NCBI RefSeq assembly: GCF_946479965.1
Contig: NZ_CAMLHX010000017.1
Location: forward strand, 14,177 to 78,176
DNA length: 64,000 nucleotides
From: an uncultured Mucilaginibacter sp.
Lineage (GTDB): Bacteria > Bacteroidota > Bacteroidia > Sphingobacteriales > Sphingobacteriaceae
Direction of reading: 5' to 3'
Positions 1 through 9,765 of the stretch are shown here, one piece after another (the first letter of the stretch is position 1; every line of letters starts with the position of its first letter). The notes under the pieces were generated by a model that was not told where the DNA came from, ran no database searches, and saw nothing but the letters and a program-made list of their open reading frames with translations. The position numbers were made by a program, and so were the translations under genes.

Positions 1-26
1 ACGGCCTGCCATCGCTCTATGTATAA

Positions 27-2468
27 CTAACCTCCGCTAACTCGGCTTTTTTCAGCCTCCGCGCCGCTGCGTATTTGCCGTGCTTTTATGTTGGTACTGC
101 CAAAATTATAGGCCACATTTAAGCGAAACACACGGGTGTCGCTTTTTTGCCTTATCTGGAAGTTGTTGCCCAGCGCGTTGCTGTTAAGATCGTTCCTTAA
201 AGTGTTAAATACGTCATTTAAGGCTACTTTTACAGTTAGTTTTTTATTGGCGAAAGATCGGCTCACACCGGCGTCAATAGAATAGCGGGGAAATATATAA
301 TATATACCATAAGCTAAGGCTGAGTTATAATTGCCGGTTATCTCGGCCTTAAACTTGGCAACGGTAAGGGTTTGGGTAGACTTGACTGTAAAAGCCGCCC
401 GTCCATTATCAACATTGCCGCCGGCAAAGTTATCTGATTTAAAGCCCAGGTAGAAACCGTTAAAATTGACGTTGCCCGACCACCATTTTGCTATTTTATA
501 GGGCGAGTAAATATTAACACTGTAGCTTTCCTGTGTCCTTAAGTTATCATTGGTTTGATAAGTTGTATTGGTTCCGGGCAAAGGCAATATAAGTTCGGTT
601 ATAACATCGGTGGTATGGCTATATCCTAAACCTACCGTGATAGTTTTGTTGTAAGTATAGTTAAGCTCAAAGTTGTTGGTATACTGTGGCTTAAGGAATG
701 AGTTGCCCTTGCTGTAAGTGTAAGGATCAAGATAATAGATAAAAGGATTGAGATTGCTGTAATTCGGCCTGTCTATACGACGGCTGTAAGAAAAACCCAG
801 GTCGTTCTTTTTGCCAAACGAGTGATTAATAAATACGCTTGGGAAAAAGTTAAGATAACTGCGTTTAACCGTTTGGCTACCTACAAGGTCACCCTCAGAT
901 TCGGTATTCTCTGCCCGCAGGCCAACTTGTATGGATCCATTTTTAAACTCGTGGTTCAGGTTGGTGTAGGCGGCAGCTATCTGCTCAGTATATATAAACC
1001 TGTTAGTGCGGCCCGCGTCGTTCACAAAAGCGGTACCGTCAAATTTTTGCGCGCGCAGATCGTTGTCTGTTTTTACGCTGCTAACTTTTATACCGCTTTC
1101 AAACTTCCATGTCTTACTAAGTGGTTTTGTATAGTCGGCTTTGCCCGAATATATTTCAATTGAAGATGGACTCTGATTGCGTAGTAGCAATGGCTTTTTG
1201 TCTGCATCCGGATCTGGCTTACCGTCCGGTAAAAAGTAATAGGTATCATAGGTAGCGACAGAATTATTGTTGAACTTTGAATAATCAAGGTCAATGGCCA
1301 AGTCCTGCCCAAGGGTATCTATTTTGTAACGATCATTAAGATTAAAAGCAATGTTTTTATAACGGTTTTCAACATTTGATGCCGTGTTTAAATAGGATTT
1401 TAGTGTACGCGATGGGTCGCTTATATCAGTATGATTGTCAATTAAATCACGTCCGCCATTTGTATAGCCGCTTGCCACTACTCCGAAAGTGTTTTTACTG
1501 CTCGTTTCCAGATCAGCACCTATGTTAAAGTTGTTGTAATAGTTTTTATTTGTCATTTTGCTGAGCTGGTCAAAATAAGGCGTTGTACTGCCTGCAATCA
1601 CACGGTTTATCCCGATCTCGCGGTAGCGGTTGTTATCGCCGCGGCTTATAGTACCGAAAATGTTGAGTGGGCCGTTTTTGTGATTAATATTCAGGCTCGT
1701 GGCATCGCGAAAATTCTTACCGCGCGAAACACCTTGTGAAAGACTACCGTTGGTGCCTTTTTGTTTGTTCTTTTTTAGTTTGATATTGATGATGCCCGAA
1801 TTTCCCGCCGCGTCATATTTAGCCGATGGATTGGTTATGATCTCAATAGTCGAAATAGTATTCCCATCTGTAGAACGTAATAAAGTGGCCAGCTGCGCCG
1901 ACGATAGATAAGTAAGCTTATCGTTTATCATTACCGTAACACCCTGCTTGCCACGCAGACTGATGTTGTCATCTTTATCAACGGTAACACCCGGCGCGCG
2001 CTCCAATATTTCCATAGCGGTGTTGCCTGCAGCAAGTATGCTGTTCTCAACATTCATTACGGTGCGGTCAACTTTACGTTCTATTAATGGTTTAGCGGCG
2101 GTTATGTTAACCGCGTTAAGCGTTTTGGGGGCTTCTGCCAGGGTTATAGTAGGTACGGCGATCTGTGTGGTGCCATCGGCAGTAAATGCTGCACTCCGCC
2201 CCTTAGCGTAACCAACAGATGTGGCTTTTATAAGGTAACTGCCTTTAGCAATGTTGTCAAAAAAGTAAGCGCCTTTCTCATCAGTAAGTGCGCCCTTTAC
2301 AATTGTCGAATCGGTTGCACGCAGCAAACTTACTGTTGCAAATTCAACCGGTTTTGAGGTGCCATCTTTAATTGTGCCTGTTACTTTATTGGTTTGCGCC
2401 TGCGCCGTACCGGCGCCGATAAAAAAGAATAGCGCTAATATGTATATTGAAGTAAAAAAATGTTTCAT
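27..2468 (-). CDS. TonB-dependent outer-membrane beta-barrel receptor (not SusC type)
   Basis: An 813-residue outer-membrane protein. Residues 1-24 are a signal peptide ending in AQAQ. Residues about 27-110 form a carboxypeptidase-regulatory-like beta-sandwich. A plug domain follows (about 120-235), containing the phrase YDAAGNSGIINIKLKK that is typical of the Bacteroidota outer-membrane beta-barrel family (OMP_b-brl_3). The rest is barrel strands rich in aromatic and Asn residues, with a short basic tail after the last strand. There is no SusD partner and no SusC signature, so it is probably a stand-alone TonB-dependent receptor or a cell-envelope barrel of unknown ligand. The ATG at 2468 is well supported by the signal peptide. 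It is transcribed away from the PspC gene. The family call is firm; the substrate is unknown. Confidence 0.85.
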   Translation of the reverse strand: MKHFFTSIYILALFFFIGAGTAQAQTNKVTGTIKDGTSKPVEFATVSLLRATDSTIVKGALTDEKGAYFFDNIAKGSYLIKATSVGYAKGRSAAFTADGTTQIAVPTITLAEAPKTLNAVNITAAKPLIERKVDRTVMNVENSILAAGNTAMEILERAPGVTVDKDDNISLRGKQGVTVMINDKLTYLSSAQLATLLRSTDGNTISTIEIITNPSAKYDAAGNSGIINIKLKKNKQKGTNGSLSQGVSRGKNFRDATSLNINHKNGPLNIFGTISRGDNNRYREIGINRVIAGSTTPYFDQLSKMTNKNYYNNFNIGADLETSSKNTFGVVASGYTNGGRDLIDNHTDISDPSRTLKSYLNTASNVENRYKNIAFNLNDRYKIDTLGQDLAIDLDYSKFNNNSVATYDTYYFLPDGKPDPDADKKPLLLRNQSPSSIEIYSGKADYTKPLSKTWKFESGIKVSSVKTDNDLRAQKFDGTAFVNDAGRTNRFIYTEQIAAAYTNLNHEFKNGSIQVGLRAENTESEGDLVGSQTVKRSYLNFFPSVFINHSFGKKNDLGFSYSRRIDRPNYSNLNPFIYYLDPYTYSKGNSFLKPQYTNNFELNYTYNKTITVGLGYSHTTDVITELILPLPGTNTTYQTNDNLRTQESYSVNIYSPYKIAKWWSGNVNFNGFYLGFKSDNFAGGNVDNGRAAFTVKSTQTLTVAKFKAEITGNYNSALAYGIYYIFPRYSIDAGVSRSFANKKLTVKVALNDVFNTLRNDLNSNALGNNFQIRQKSDTRVFRLNVAYNFGSTNIKARQIRSGAEAEKSRVSGG

Positions 2469-2645
2469 AAACGTTGTGTTTTGGCAAAAAAGTTCCGCTA
2501 AAAGAAATCGCTTTCTTTTTTAAGATGTTATTAATGTTTTATGTTGATTAAACCGCCGTACAAGCCGGTGGCTGTTTGTTATCCAGCGCAATTGTGCGCA
2601 TTTTACATTAAGATGCAAAAACAGGGGGTGAGGTTACAAACAATT

Positions 2646-2876
2646 TTATTTTTTATTGCCGGGAAGCAATTCACTTTTGTTAAGTACAGGGAAAAGCGGC
2701 AAAATAACGTCCTTAACTACTGAGAAGTAGCGGCGTTGCGCCTTCGCATTAAAAACGCCACCTGCCGTAACATTTTTTAAAATCAAAGAGGCTGATGGTG
2801 CAGCAGCTTGGTAAAATGTTAATATAAGCCCGCTGAATAGCAGCAGGCTTATATATTTCATGTATGTGGTAAACAT
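2646..2876 (-). CDS. Small hypothetical protein with hydrophobic N-terminus
   Basis: A short open frame begins just downstream of the PspC gene. Possible starts are ATG 2876 or ATG 2861; the second gives a signal-peptide-like start (MKYISLLLFSGLILTFYQAA). The remaining roughly 50 residues show no domain. The internal phrase NAKAQRR is common in translated intergenic repeats of Bacteroidota, so part of this frame may be repeat DNA. I do not recognise the product. It could be a small exported protein co-transcribed with the PspC gene or a chance frame. Confidence 0.3.
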   Translation of the reverse strand: MFTTYMKYISLLLFSGLILTFYQAAAPSASLILKNVTAGGVFNAKAQRRYFSVVKDVILPLFPVLNKSELLPGNKK

Positions 2877-2884
2877 TTTCACGT

Positions 2885-4516
2885 TTATTTTACAATTTTC
2901 ACGCTATCGGGTTTTGCTGTAACCAGGGTATCAACTTTGCACTCCAGGCCATTCGCGGTCATTATAAAGGCAGCTTTTTTATCATCTTGCCATTTATTCT
3001 TCTCCTTGCATTGGTACAGATCAACGCCCCATACATAACGGTTCATCTCATCATCAATAATAATCACAGCATTCATAGGTACTTTCAATGTAAGGTGTAT
3101 GTCCTGATCATGCCATGATGTGCCGCTTACACGCTCTAAACGCCTGTCAAATTTTAAAACAGAATCTTGCTGACTAAACAAATAGCGGGTGCCGCGGGCA
3201 TTAAACAACGCATTCTCATAGCTGCTGCCTTTTGACCGGTAGGTTTGCACTAATACGGGCTGGGCTACGTCGCTTCTTTCTATGCTGATAGACATGTTTT
3301 CGGGCTCGTTGCGTCCAAAGTCTTCATCGTCAACATTAATAGTACCATTAAAGCCAGGCTTTATATCTAAACGTGTGCTGTCGGCACCGGTAAGGTATTT
3401 AACATCATTCAGCTTAAGATAGTAGGTGTTATTTGATGAGGGAAGCAATGGCGCTGTTTGGGTAAAACTTGCCGATGCGCGAAACCCTTTGCCTACTTTG
3501 GTACCATAGTATAGGCCAGTGCCAATAGCAAAGATCCATACAGTTAACATCACCATTGCCGACGAACGGCTAAGCGATTGCGTGTTGAATATCGCTTTTA
3601 AAATAAGCAATATAATAGCAAGCACGGGTATAAAAAGACCCAGGAAGACCGAAAAGCAGATCCAGATAAAATATTCATTATCAATAACGCTGAATGGGAA
3701 TATATCAAGCGGCCCCGTGTTCCATATCAGCACAAGCGCAAGACAAACTATCAGGGCAATGGCCATCGCAAAAAAGTCGAGCAAAATAAATATGCCTAAT
3801 ATTTTAACAAGCAGTTTGCCCGATGTGCTGAAAAAACGCCCCAAATGATAAAACAGATCGCCAAAAAAGTCTCTCAATCTGTAAATAAAAGGTTTGGCTT
3901 CGGCCCTAAAGTCGTCTGCACGGCTTTTTACAGCGCTCATTTCTTCTTCCAGGTTATCCTTAAAGCCTTGCAGTGTTAGCTTTTGCCCCTTCATGGCCAT
4001 ACGGTCGGCGCGACTAACGGCTCTTGGTATCACTATCCATAATATGATATACAGGACAACGCCCAGGCCGCCAATGCATGCAGTTAGTGCAAATAATAGT
4101 CTGAACCAAATTGCCGAGATATTGAAGTAATTACCAAGCCCGGCACAAACTCCTGCAACCAGGCGTAAGTCAGGATCGCGAAACAGGGTGCGTGTACCGC
4201 CGGAATAGTCATAAGCACTAAAGTGTTGATTAGGAACAGCGTCTTCGTCTGCATGTTCAAAATCTTCAACCGTACCCATCTGGTTTATAACGGCTTTAAT
4301 ATCGGCCTCTACAATAACCTGCCTGTTTTCGCGGCTAAGCATTTCAGAGAACATCTCCGCAATGCGGTTCTCAATATCCGTGGTGATCTCGTGGCTGTCT
4401 GCTGAGTTAAGAAAATGGCGCTTAACGTCCGTCATGTAGCTTTTAAGTATCTCGTAAGCATCTTCTTCAATATGGAAGACAATGCCGTTTATGTTTATTA
4501 TAATAGTTTTATTCAT
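2885..4516 (-). CDS. PspC domain-containing membrane protein
   Basis: A 543-residue inner-membrane protein. Residues 1-95 form the cytoplasmic N-terminal region that Bacteroidota PspC proteins carry (starting MNKTIIININGIVFHIEED). Residues about 108-170 are the PspC domain (RDPDLRLVAGVCAGLGNYF followed by a hydrophobic helix). Three or four further membrane helices lie between about 230 and 345. The C-terminal 190 residues are predicted extracytoplasmic and resemble a putative auto-transporter adhesin-like or beta-helical head. PspC proteins sense envelope stress in the phage-shock response of proteobacteria; in Bacteroidota the role is inferred. It lies 19 nt downstream of the PadR gene, with which it surely forms an operon. 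Confidence 0.85.
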   Translation of the reverse strand: MNKTIIININGIVFHIEEDAYEILKSYMTDVKRHFLNSADSHEITTDIENRIAEMFSEMLSRENRQVIVEADIKAVINQMGTVEDFEHADEDAVPNQHFSAYDYSGGTRTLFRDPDLRLVAGVCAGLGNYFNISAIWFRLLFALTACIGGLGVVLYIILWIVIPRAVSRADRMAMKGQKLTLQGFKDNLEEEMSAVKSRADDFRAEAKPFIYRLRDFFGDLFYHLGRFFSTSGKLLVKILGIFILLDFFAMAIALIVCLALVLIWNTGPLDIFPFSVIDNEYFIWICFSVFLGLFIPVLAIILLILKAIFNTQSLSRSSAMVMLTVWIFAIGTGLYYGTKVGKGFRASASFTQTAPLLPSSNNTYYLKLNDVKYLTGADSTRLDIKPGFNGTINVDDEDFGRNEPENMSISIERSDVAQPVLVQTYRSKGSSYENALFNARGTRYLFSQQDSVLKFDRRLERVSGTSWHDQDIHLTLKVPMNAVIIIDDEMNRYVWGVDLYQCKEKNKWQDDKKAAFIMTANGLECKVDTLVTAKPDSVKIVK

Positions 4517-4535
4517 GATGCAATTTTTTCAGGGT

Positions 4536-4868
4536 TTAATTATTTTTTCCAACAGCGGTTTGTACAGCAAAAACCAGCTCGTTCCAGGTAGTATCTAACT
4601 GTTCAAGCACTTTTCGCCCCTCGTCAGACAGCGAGTAATACTTTCGCGGCGGGCCAGATGTGGATTCAACCCAGTTATAAGTTAGCAGCCCATTGTTTTT
4701 AAGGCGCGTTAATAGCGGATATAAGGTGCCCTCAACTACAAGCAACTGTGCTTTTTTTAGTTCGGCAATTATATCAGAGGCGTAGGTCTCATCGCGGGCG
4801 ATGATGGAGAGTATACAATACTCAAGTATACCCTTACGCATTTGTGTTTGTGTGTTCTCTGCGATCAT
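4536..4868 (-). CDS. PadR family transcriptional regulator
   Basis: A 110-residue winged-helix repressor. The core runs from about residue 12 to 85, with the PadR hallmarks KGILEYCILSIIA near the start, GTLYPLLTRLKNNGLL in the recognition region, and SGPPRKYYSLSDEGRKVL in the wing. PadR proteins bind ATGT/ACAT palindromes and usually repress themselves. A matching palindrome lies 24 bp upstream of the start codon (4892-4909). The gene precedes the PspC gene by 19 nt, so the regulator probably controls the envelope-stress protein. The inducer is unknown. Confidence 0.9.
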   Translation of the reverse strand: MIAENTQTQMRKGILEYCILSIIARDETYASDIIAELKKAQLLVVEGTLYPLLTRLKNNGLLTYNWVESTSGPPRKYYSLSDEGRKVLEQLDTTWNELVFAVQTAVGKNN

Positions 4869-4872
4869 GATA

Positions 4873-4909
4873 CAAAGATATATGTTTTAAAATGTATTAT
4901 GCAATACAT
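4873..4909 (-). promoter_or_regulatory. PadR-PspC promoter and palindromic PadR operator
   Basis: On the minus strand a perfect Bacteroidota -7 element TATCTTTG occupies 4880-4873, and a TTG sits 21 nt upstream (4904-4902). The -33 TTG lies inside a perfect palindrome, ATGTATT-atgc-AATACAT (4892-4909), which has the ATGT/ACAT ends of PadR operators. Repressor binding would therefore cover the -33 element. The -7 element ends only 5 nt before the ATG at 4868, so the transcript may be leaderless or nearly so. Confidence 0.65.
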
Positions 4910-4983
4910 AGTACTAAAATAAATTAATTATTTTTTTTAAACTTATAATTCAACTTTTTTTTTCATTGTTTTTGTGAAATTAT

Positions 4984-5014
4984 TTGTGAATTCAATAATG
5001 TAACACTACTTTTA
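4984..5014 (+). promoter_or_regulatory. Candidate promoter of the first susCD operon
   Basis: TTG at 4984-4986 is separated by 20 nt from TACTTTTA at 5007-5014, which matches seven of eight positions when compared with TAnnTTTG. Transcription would start about 30 nt before the SusC ATG at 5053. No operator or leader ORF is visible between them. Confidence 0.4.
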
Positions 5015-5052
5015 TGATTAATTAACTATTAACTGATCTTATTATTTAACAC

Positions 5053-8000
5053 ATGAAAAAACTTCTACTAGTAAGTTTGTGTGTGCTGGTGTTATGCGTA
5101 ACACAAGTATTTGCACAAAACCGTACGATTACTGGTACGGTTACGGCCAAAGACGATGGCTTACCCATTCCGGGAGCGACAGTAAAAATTAAAGGCACTG
5201 ATATTGGTGTACCTACCGATGCCAGTGGCAAATTCTCCATTTCTGCACCAGACAATGCGGTGCTTTTAATCTCTTTTGTAGCTTACACCACACAGGAAGT
5301 GCCTGTAGCTGGCAAAAGCGTAGTGAATGTTACGCTTGCAGCTGACAATAAACTATTAAGTGAGGTCGTGGTAACATCTTTGGGTGTAACCAGTGAGAAA
5401 AGAACGCTGGGTTACGCGCAAACCACGGTGAAAAACTCTACCATCAACGCATCTTCGCCAATTGGTTTGTTAGGCGGCTTGCAAGGTAAAGTTGCCGGTG
5501 TTACTATTTCAAACGTGTCAGGTTCGCCGGGTGGTACTACTAAGGTGATATTAAGAGGTTACTCTTCTATTACCGGAAGCAACCAGCCGCTTTATGTTAT
5601 CGATGGTGTTCCATTTAATAACTCTCGTCTTGGTTCAGACAACAACTACGATTTTGGTAACGCTGCAAATGATATTGATCCTAACATGGTTGATAACATT
5701 TCAATCCTTAAAGGTTCTGCTGCAACCGCGCTTTACGGTTCACGCGGTTCAAAAGGTGTTATATTAGTTACCACCAAAAAAGGTAAAGCCGGCAGGCCGG
5801 TAGTTGAGTTTAACTCAGGCGTATCTTTAACCAATGTGGCTATAACTTATAACCCGCAGAATACTTTCGGGCAAGGTTGGGGCGGAGAGTTCATTCTATC
5901 TGAAAACGGTAGCTGGGGCCCAAAACTTGACGGTGTAGTTAGGCCATGGGGCGCTACAGGCGCTGGTACCGGTGCATCCATCGGTAACAAGCAACTGATT
6001 AAACCATTTTCAGCAATAAAAAATAACGTGGCAGATGCTTTTGATACCGGCGTGGAACTGAATAACAATGTTCAGGTAAGCGGAGGCACAGATGTATCGC
6101 AATACTTTATCTCATACGGTAACGTATATAGTAACGGCGTTTTGCCGGGCACACCTGATCTTTACAGAAAAAACAATTTCTCGATCAGACAATCTGCCAA
6201 ATTCAACAAGTTCTCTGTAGATGTATCTTTAAACTATGCTAACAACAAACGTAATGTTGTTCAAACCGGTCAGGGAACCGGTAATGCTGATACGTTTTAT
6301 GAAGCGTTATTACAGATACCTACCGATGTTCCGATCAAGGACTTAAGAAACTACAAAAATGAGTTTTTTAACGTTGATAACTATTTTACACCATTTGCAT
6401 TCAACCCTTTTTACTCATTAGGTGAGAACGGTGCAAGGCAAACAAGTAACAGGTTTTATGGCAATATCAACTTAAACTATAAGGCTTTAGACTGGTTGAC
6501 AATAAACTTCCAGCAAAGCGCGGATATATCGGGTGTTTATTTGAAAACCTGGTATGCTAAAACCAGGCCTTCTGCCGGTAGCTGGAACGACGGTAAAAAC
6601 GTGGAAGCCACTCCACTTACCCCATCACCAGGTGGTGTAACAGATGCGGCAAATAATCTTTTTGAATACGACAGCAAATTACAGGCGTTGGTTGACAAAA
6701 AGCTTTCAAGCGATCTAAACCTGACCGGTTTAGCAGGTATTAACTATAACGACAGGGGTTCAAACGGTTTGGCAACAAGTGTTGAAGATCTGGCTATACC
6801 GGGTTTTTACCAAATCAATAACTCTTTAAATAAACCCCAGAGCGCTCACGGTTACAGCCATAAAAAACAATTAGGTTTTTATGCGCAGGCTACGCTTGGA
6901 TTTAAAAATTATTTGTTCTTAACAGTAGGTGGTCGTAATGACGTTTCGTCAACATTGGCCCCGGGCAAGAATAGCTATTTCTACCCTTCATCAAACGTTG
7001 CGTTTGTGTTGAGTGATGCACTTAACCTTAAGAGCGATGTGGTATCGTACATTAAATTGCGCGGTAGCTACGGTGAAACCGGTAGCGACACCGACCCGTA
7101 CAATATTTATAACACGCTTACTGCTACTAACATACCACTTACATTTGGTAACCTGATATTCCCGTTAAACAATAACGGTAACCCGGTGGCAGGTTATACA
7201 GTAAGTAATACCACATTCACTACAAATTTGAAGCCTGAGCGCGTAAGAGACTTTGAGGTAGGTGGTGAATTTAGATTTTTCAACAGCAGGGTCGGTTTAG
7301 ATCTTACCTACTATCATCGTACAACTGAAGATCAATTACTTCCTGCGCCTATTTCTCCGGGTACCGGTTATCTTGCTACGTTTGTTAACGCAGCCAAGAG
7401 CGAAAACAGGGGCGTGGAGGTTGCCTTTAACGCTACGCCTATTAACGGTGATTTTGTTTGGGATTTCACTTACACCTTTAGTAAGGATAAAAGCAAGGTG
7501 TTAGCATTGGCTCCGGGTGTTGATCGTTTATTGTTAAACTCCACCTATGATGCGCAATTAGTTGCTGTACCGGGCCAGCCGATGGGTATTATCCAGGCTC
7601 CAAAACCTCAACTTGACCCTCAGGGCCGCATAATTGTAAACGCAGCAACAGGTATGCCGGTGCAGAGCACTGATATACAAACGTACGGCGCTGTACAACC
7701 GGATTATCGTATGGGTATGACCAACAATTTCCGTTATAAAGGGCTTGCCTTAGGTTTTACCCTTGATTATAGCAAAGGTGGCGTGTTTTATTCAGGAACA
7801 GCTGATTTGCTAGGATTTGTGGGTAATGATCCGGTTACTACTTATAATGATCGTAATCCGTTTATCATCCCTAATTCAGTTGTTGCAACTACTGTAGGTA
7901 CCACTACAACTTATACAGAGAACACTTTCCCTATTGAAGGTGGCCACTTAGCTGATTATTACTATCAAACTAATAATAAGGGATATGTTTATCAAAACCT

Positions 8001-8262
8001 GATATTAGATAGAACTTACTTTAAAGTACGTGAAGTTACTTTATCATATACACTTCCTAAATTCATATCTAATAAACTGGGAGCATCAAATGCTAAGATA
8101 TCCTTGTATGGCAGAAACCTGCTTACCTGGTTACCTGCATCTAACCAGGTTGTTGACCCGGAAGTGTCTAACTTAGGTTCTGATCTGCAGAGCGAATTTG
8201 GTGAGTTCAGAACCTCGCCACCATTGAAATACTATGGCGCTTCATTAAAGGTTACATTTTAA
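5053..8262 (+). CDS. SusC/RagA family TonB-linked outer-membrane transporter
   Basis: A 1069-residue barrel transporter. Residues 1-21 are a signal peptide (VFAQ cleavage). A carboxypeptidase-regulatory-like domain covers about 23-100, with GTVTAKDDGLPIPGATVKIKG. The plug follows, with the SusC signatures QPLYVIDGVPFNN (about 178) and GSRGSKGVILVTTKKGKAG (about 225). The 22-stranded barrel fills the rest. It imports a ligand captured by the SusD lipoprotein encoded 11 nt downstream, energised by TonB. The neighbouring lipoproteins, rather than glycosidases, mean the substrate cannot be named. The length is normal for the family. Confidence 0.93.
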   Translation: MKKLLLVSLCVLVLCVTQVFAQNRTITGTVTAKDDGLPIPGATVKIKGTDIGVPTDASGKFSISAPDNAVLLISFVAYTTQEVPVAGKSVVNVTLAADNKLLSEVVVTSLGVTSEKRTLGYAQTTVKNSTINASSPIGLLGGLQGKVAGVTISNVSGSPGGTTKVILRGYSSITGSNQPLYVIDGVPFNNSRLGSDNNYDFGNAANDIDPNMVDNISILKGSAATALYGSRGSKGVILVTTKKGKAGRPVVEFNSGVSLTNVAITYNPQNTFGQGWGGEFILSENGSWGPKLDGVVRPWGATGAGTGASIGNKQLIKPFSAIKNNVADAFDTGVELNNNVQVSGGTDVSQYFISYGNVYSNGVLPGTPDLYRKNNFSIRQSAKFNKFSVDVSLNYANNKRNVVQTGQGTGNADTFYEALLQIPTDVPIKDLRNYKNEFFNVDNYFTPFAFNPFYSLGENGARQTSNRFYGNINLNYKALDWLTINFQQSADISGVYLKTWYAKTRPSAGSWNDGKNVEATPLTPSPGGVTDAANNLFEYDSKLQALVDKKLSSDLNLTGLAGINYNDRGSNGLATSVEDLAIPGFYQINNSLNKPQSAHGYSHKKQLGFYAQATLGFKNYLFLTVGGRNDVSSTLAPGKNSYFYPSSNVAFVLSDALNLKSDVVSYIKLRGSYGETGSDTDPYNIYNTLTATNIPLTFGNLIFPLNNNGNPVAGYTVSNTTFTTNLKPERVRDFEVGGEFRFFNSRVGLDLTYYHRTTEDQLLPAPISPGTGYLATFVNAAKSENRGVEVAFNATPINGDFVWDFTYTFSKDKSKVLALAPGVDRLLLNSTYDAQLVAVPGQPMGIIQAPKPQLDPQGRIIVNAATGMPVQSTDIQTYGAVQPDYRMGMTNNFRYKGLALGFTLDYSKGGVFYSGTADLLGFVGNDPVTTYNDRNPFIIPNSVVATTVGTTTTYTENTFPIEGGHLADYYYQTNNKGYVYQNLILDRTYFKVREVTLSYTLPKFISNKLGASNAKISLYGRNLLTWLPASNQVVDPEVSNLGSDLQSEFGEFRTSPPLKYYGASLKVTF

Positions 8263-8273
8263 TTTGACGAATC

Positions 8274-9740
8274 ATGAAAAAACATATAATAAAAACAATT
8301 TTTGCAACGGCTGTGATCTCCTTCTCAGTAACGAGTTGTAAAAAGATAACAGATATCAACACGAGTCCTAACAACCCGCCGGTTGAGGTTGCTACCCCAC
8401 AGGTGTTGTTTCCGTCGGCAGTTCAATCTACTGCCGGGCGCGTGGGTGGCGAAATTGCCATTATAGGGAACATATGGTCGCAATTTGTTACACAGGCACA
8501 ATTATCTAACCAATATAAGGATATTGATACCTACGGTATGACAAGACAAGACCGTAATGCCAACTATAACGGTTTGTTTTCCGGCGCATTAACCGACTAC
8601 AAGTTAACCATAGAAAAAGCGAAAACCACAGGCCCAATACAGTATTATTTAATGGCAACTGTGATGAAGGCTTATACCTACCAGGTATTGGTTGACCTTT
8701 ATGACAAAGTGCCTTATACGGAAGCATTACAGGGCCAGGCTAATCTGCAGCCAAAGTTTGATGATGGTTATACCATATATCAAGGTTTATTAGCAGAAAT
8801 AAATGCTGCTTTAGCTGCAACTGCATCAGCCGGAAACCTTAGCCCTGCAGCGACTGCAGCGACAGACTTTGTTTTTAGCGGAGACATGACCAAATGGCGT
8901 GCATTTGCTAATACATTAAAGTTGAAAATGTATTTACGTATGGTAAACGCCAAACCTGCAGAGGCAGAAGCCGGTGTTAAAAAATTGTATACTGATGGTG
9001 CCACATTCCTTACCACCGGAGCTGGTGTAACAAGTTATGTTGCTACGCCGGATCAAGGCAACCCGATGTATGAATACAACATCAGAAGATTGAACTCATC
9101 TACCAACCTGCGTGCCAGCAAAACGTTTGTAACCTGGTTACAAGCCAACAGCGATCCGCGTATTGTCACCTATTTTGGTGCAGCCAGTCCTAACTCAATC
9201 CACCAGGGCGATTTTAACGCTACTAACTCAGCGCAGCCTACTTATGCAACCGCTGCAAGTTTAGCACAAGCACCAACTGATCCGGTTTGGTTCATCTCTG
9301 CAGCAGAGTCTTACTTTATGCAGGCAGAAGCAAATTTAAGATATGGCGTTGGCCCTGCTGCCTCGGTATCTTATAACAGCGGTGTAAATGCTGCGTTTGC
9401 TCAAACCACTGTAGCGCGCGGAGCGTTGTACCCTTATCCGAACGGAACATTTGATCAGAACCTGGAAGCCATCATTGTTCAGAAATGGGCATCATTGCCG
9501 GGTTCGCATGCAATCGAAGGGTTCTTTGAACAACAACGTACAGGTTATCCAAAAATCAGTCCTACAAATTCTAAGGATGTAACAAACTATATTCCTGGAC
9601 AATGGTCTTATTCTATAGGTGGAGTTACACCAAGTAAGCAGTTTCCAAAAAGAATGGTGTTCCCTGATTCAGAAAAAAGCAGAAATCAGAACACACCTGC
9701 CGAAGTTCCTATTTACACTCCGGTTTGGTGGGGCAAATAA
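8274..9740 (+). CDS. SusD/RagB family substrate-binding lipoprotein
   Basis: A 488-residue surface lipoprotein. The signal peptide ends at a lipobox Cys about residue 22 (TSCKK). The helical TPR-like architecture, with the phrases YLMATVMKAYTYQVLVDLYDKVPYTEAL and SAAESYFMQAEANLR, fits the SusD-like family 2. It sits above the SusC barrel and delivers ligand to it. It starts 11 nt after the susC stop and is 25 nt ahead of the next lipoprotein gene, so all are one transcript. Confidence 0.92.
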   Translation: MKKHIIKTIFATAVISFSVTSCKKITDINTSPNNPPVEVATPQVLFPSAVQSTAGRVGGEIAIIGNIWSQFVTQAQLSNQYKDIDTYGMTRQDRNANYNGLFSGALTDYKLTIEKAKTTGPIQYYLMATVMKAYTYQVLVDLYDKVPYTEALQGQANLQPKFDDGYTIYQGLLAEINAALAATASAGNLSPAATAATDFVFSGDMTKWRAFANTLKLKMYLRMVNAKPAEAEAGVKKLYTDGATFLTTGAGVTSYVATPDQGNPMYEYNIRRLNSSTNLRASKTFVTWLQANSDPRIVTYFGAASPNSIHQGDFNATNSAQPTYATAASLAQAPTDPVWFISAAESYFMQAEANLRYGVGPAASVSYNSGVNAAFAQTTVARGALYPYPNGTFDQNLEAIIVQKWASLPGSHAIEGFFEQQRTGYPKISPTNSKDVTNYIPGQWSYSIGGVTPSKQFPKRMVFPDSEKSRNQNTPAEVPIYTPVWWGK

Positions 9741-9765
9741 TTAATAATATTTAATTAGAAAGAAC

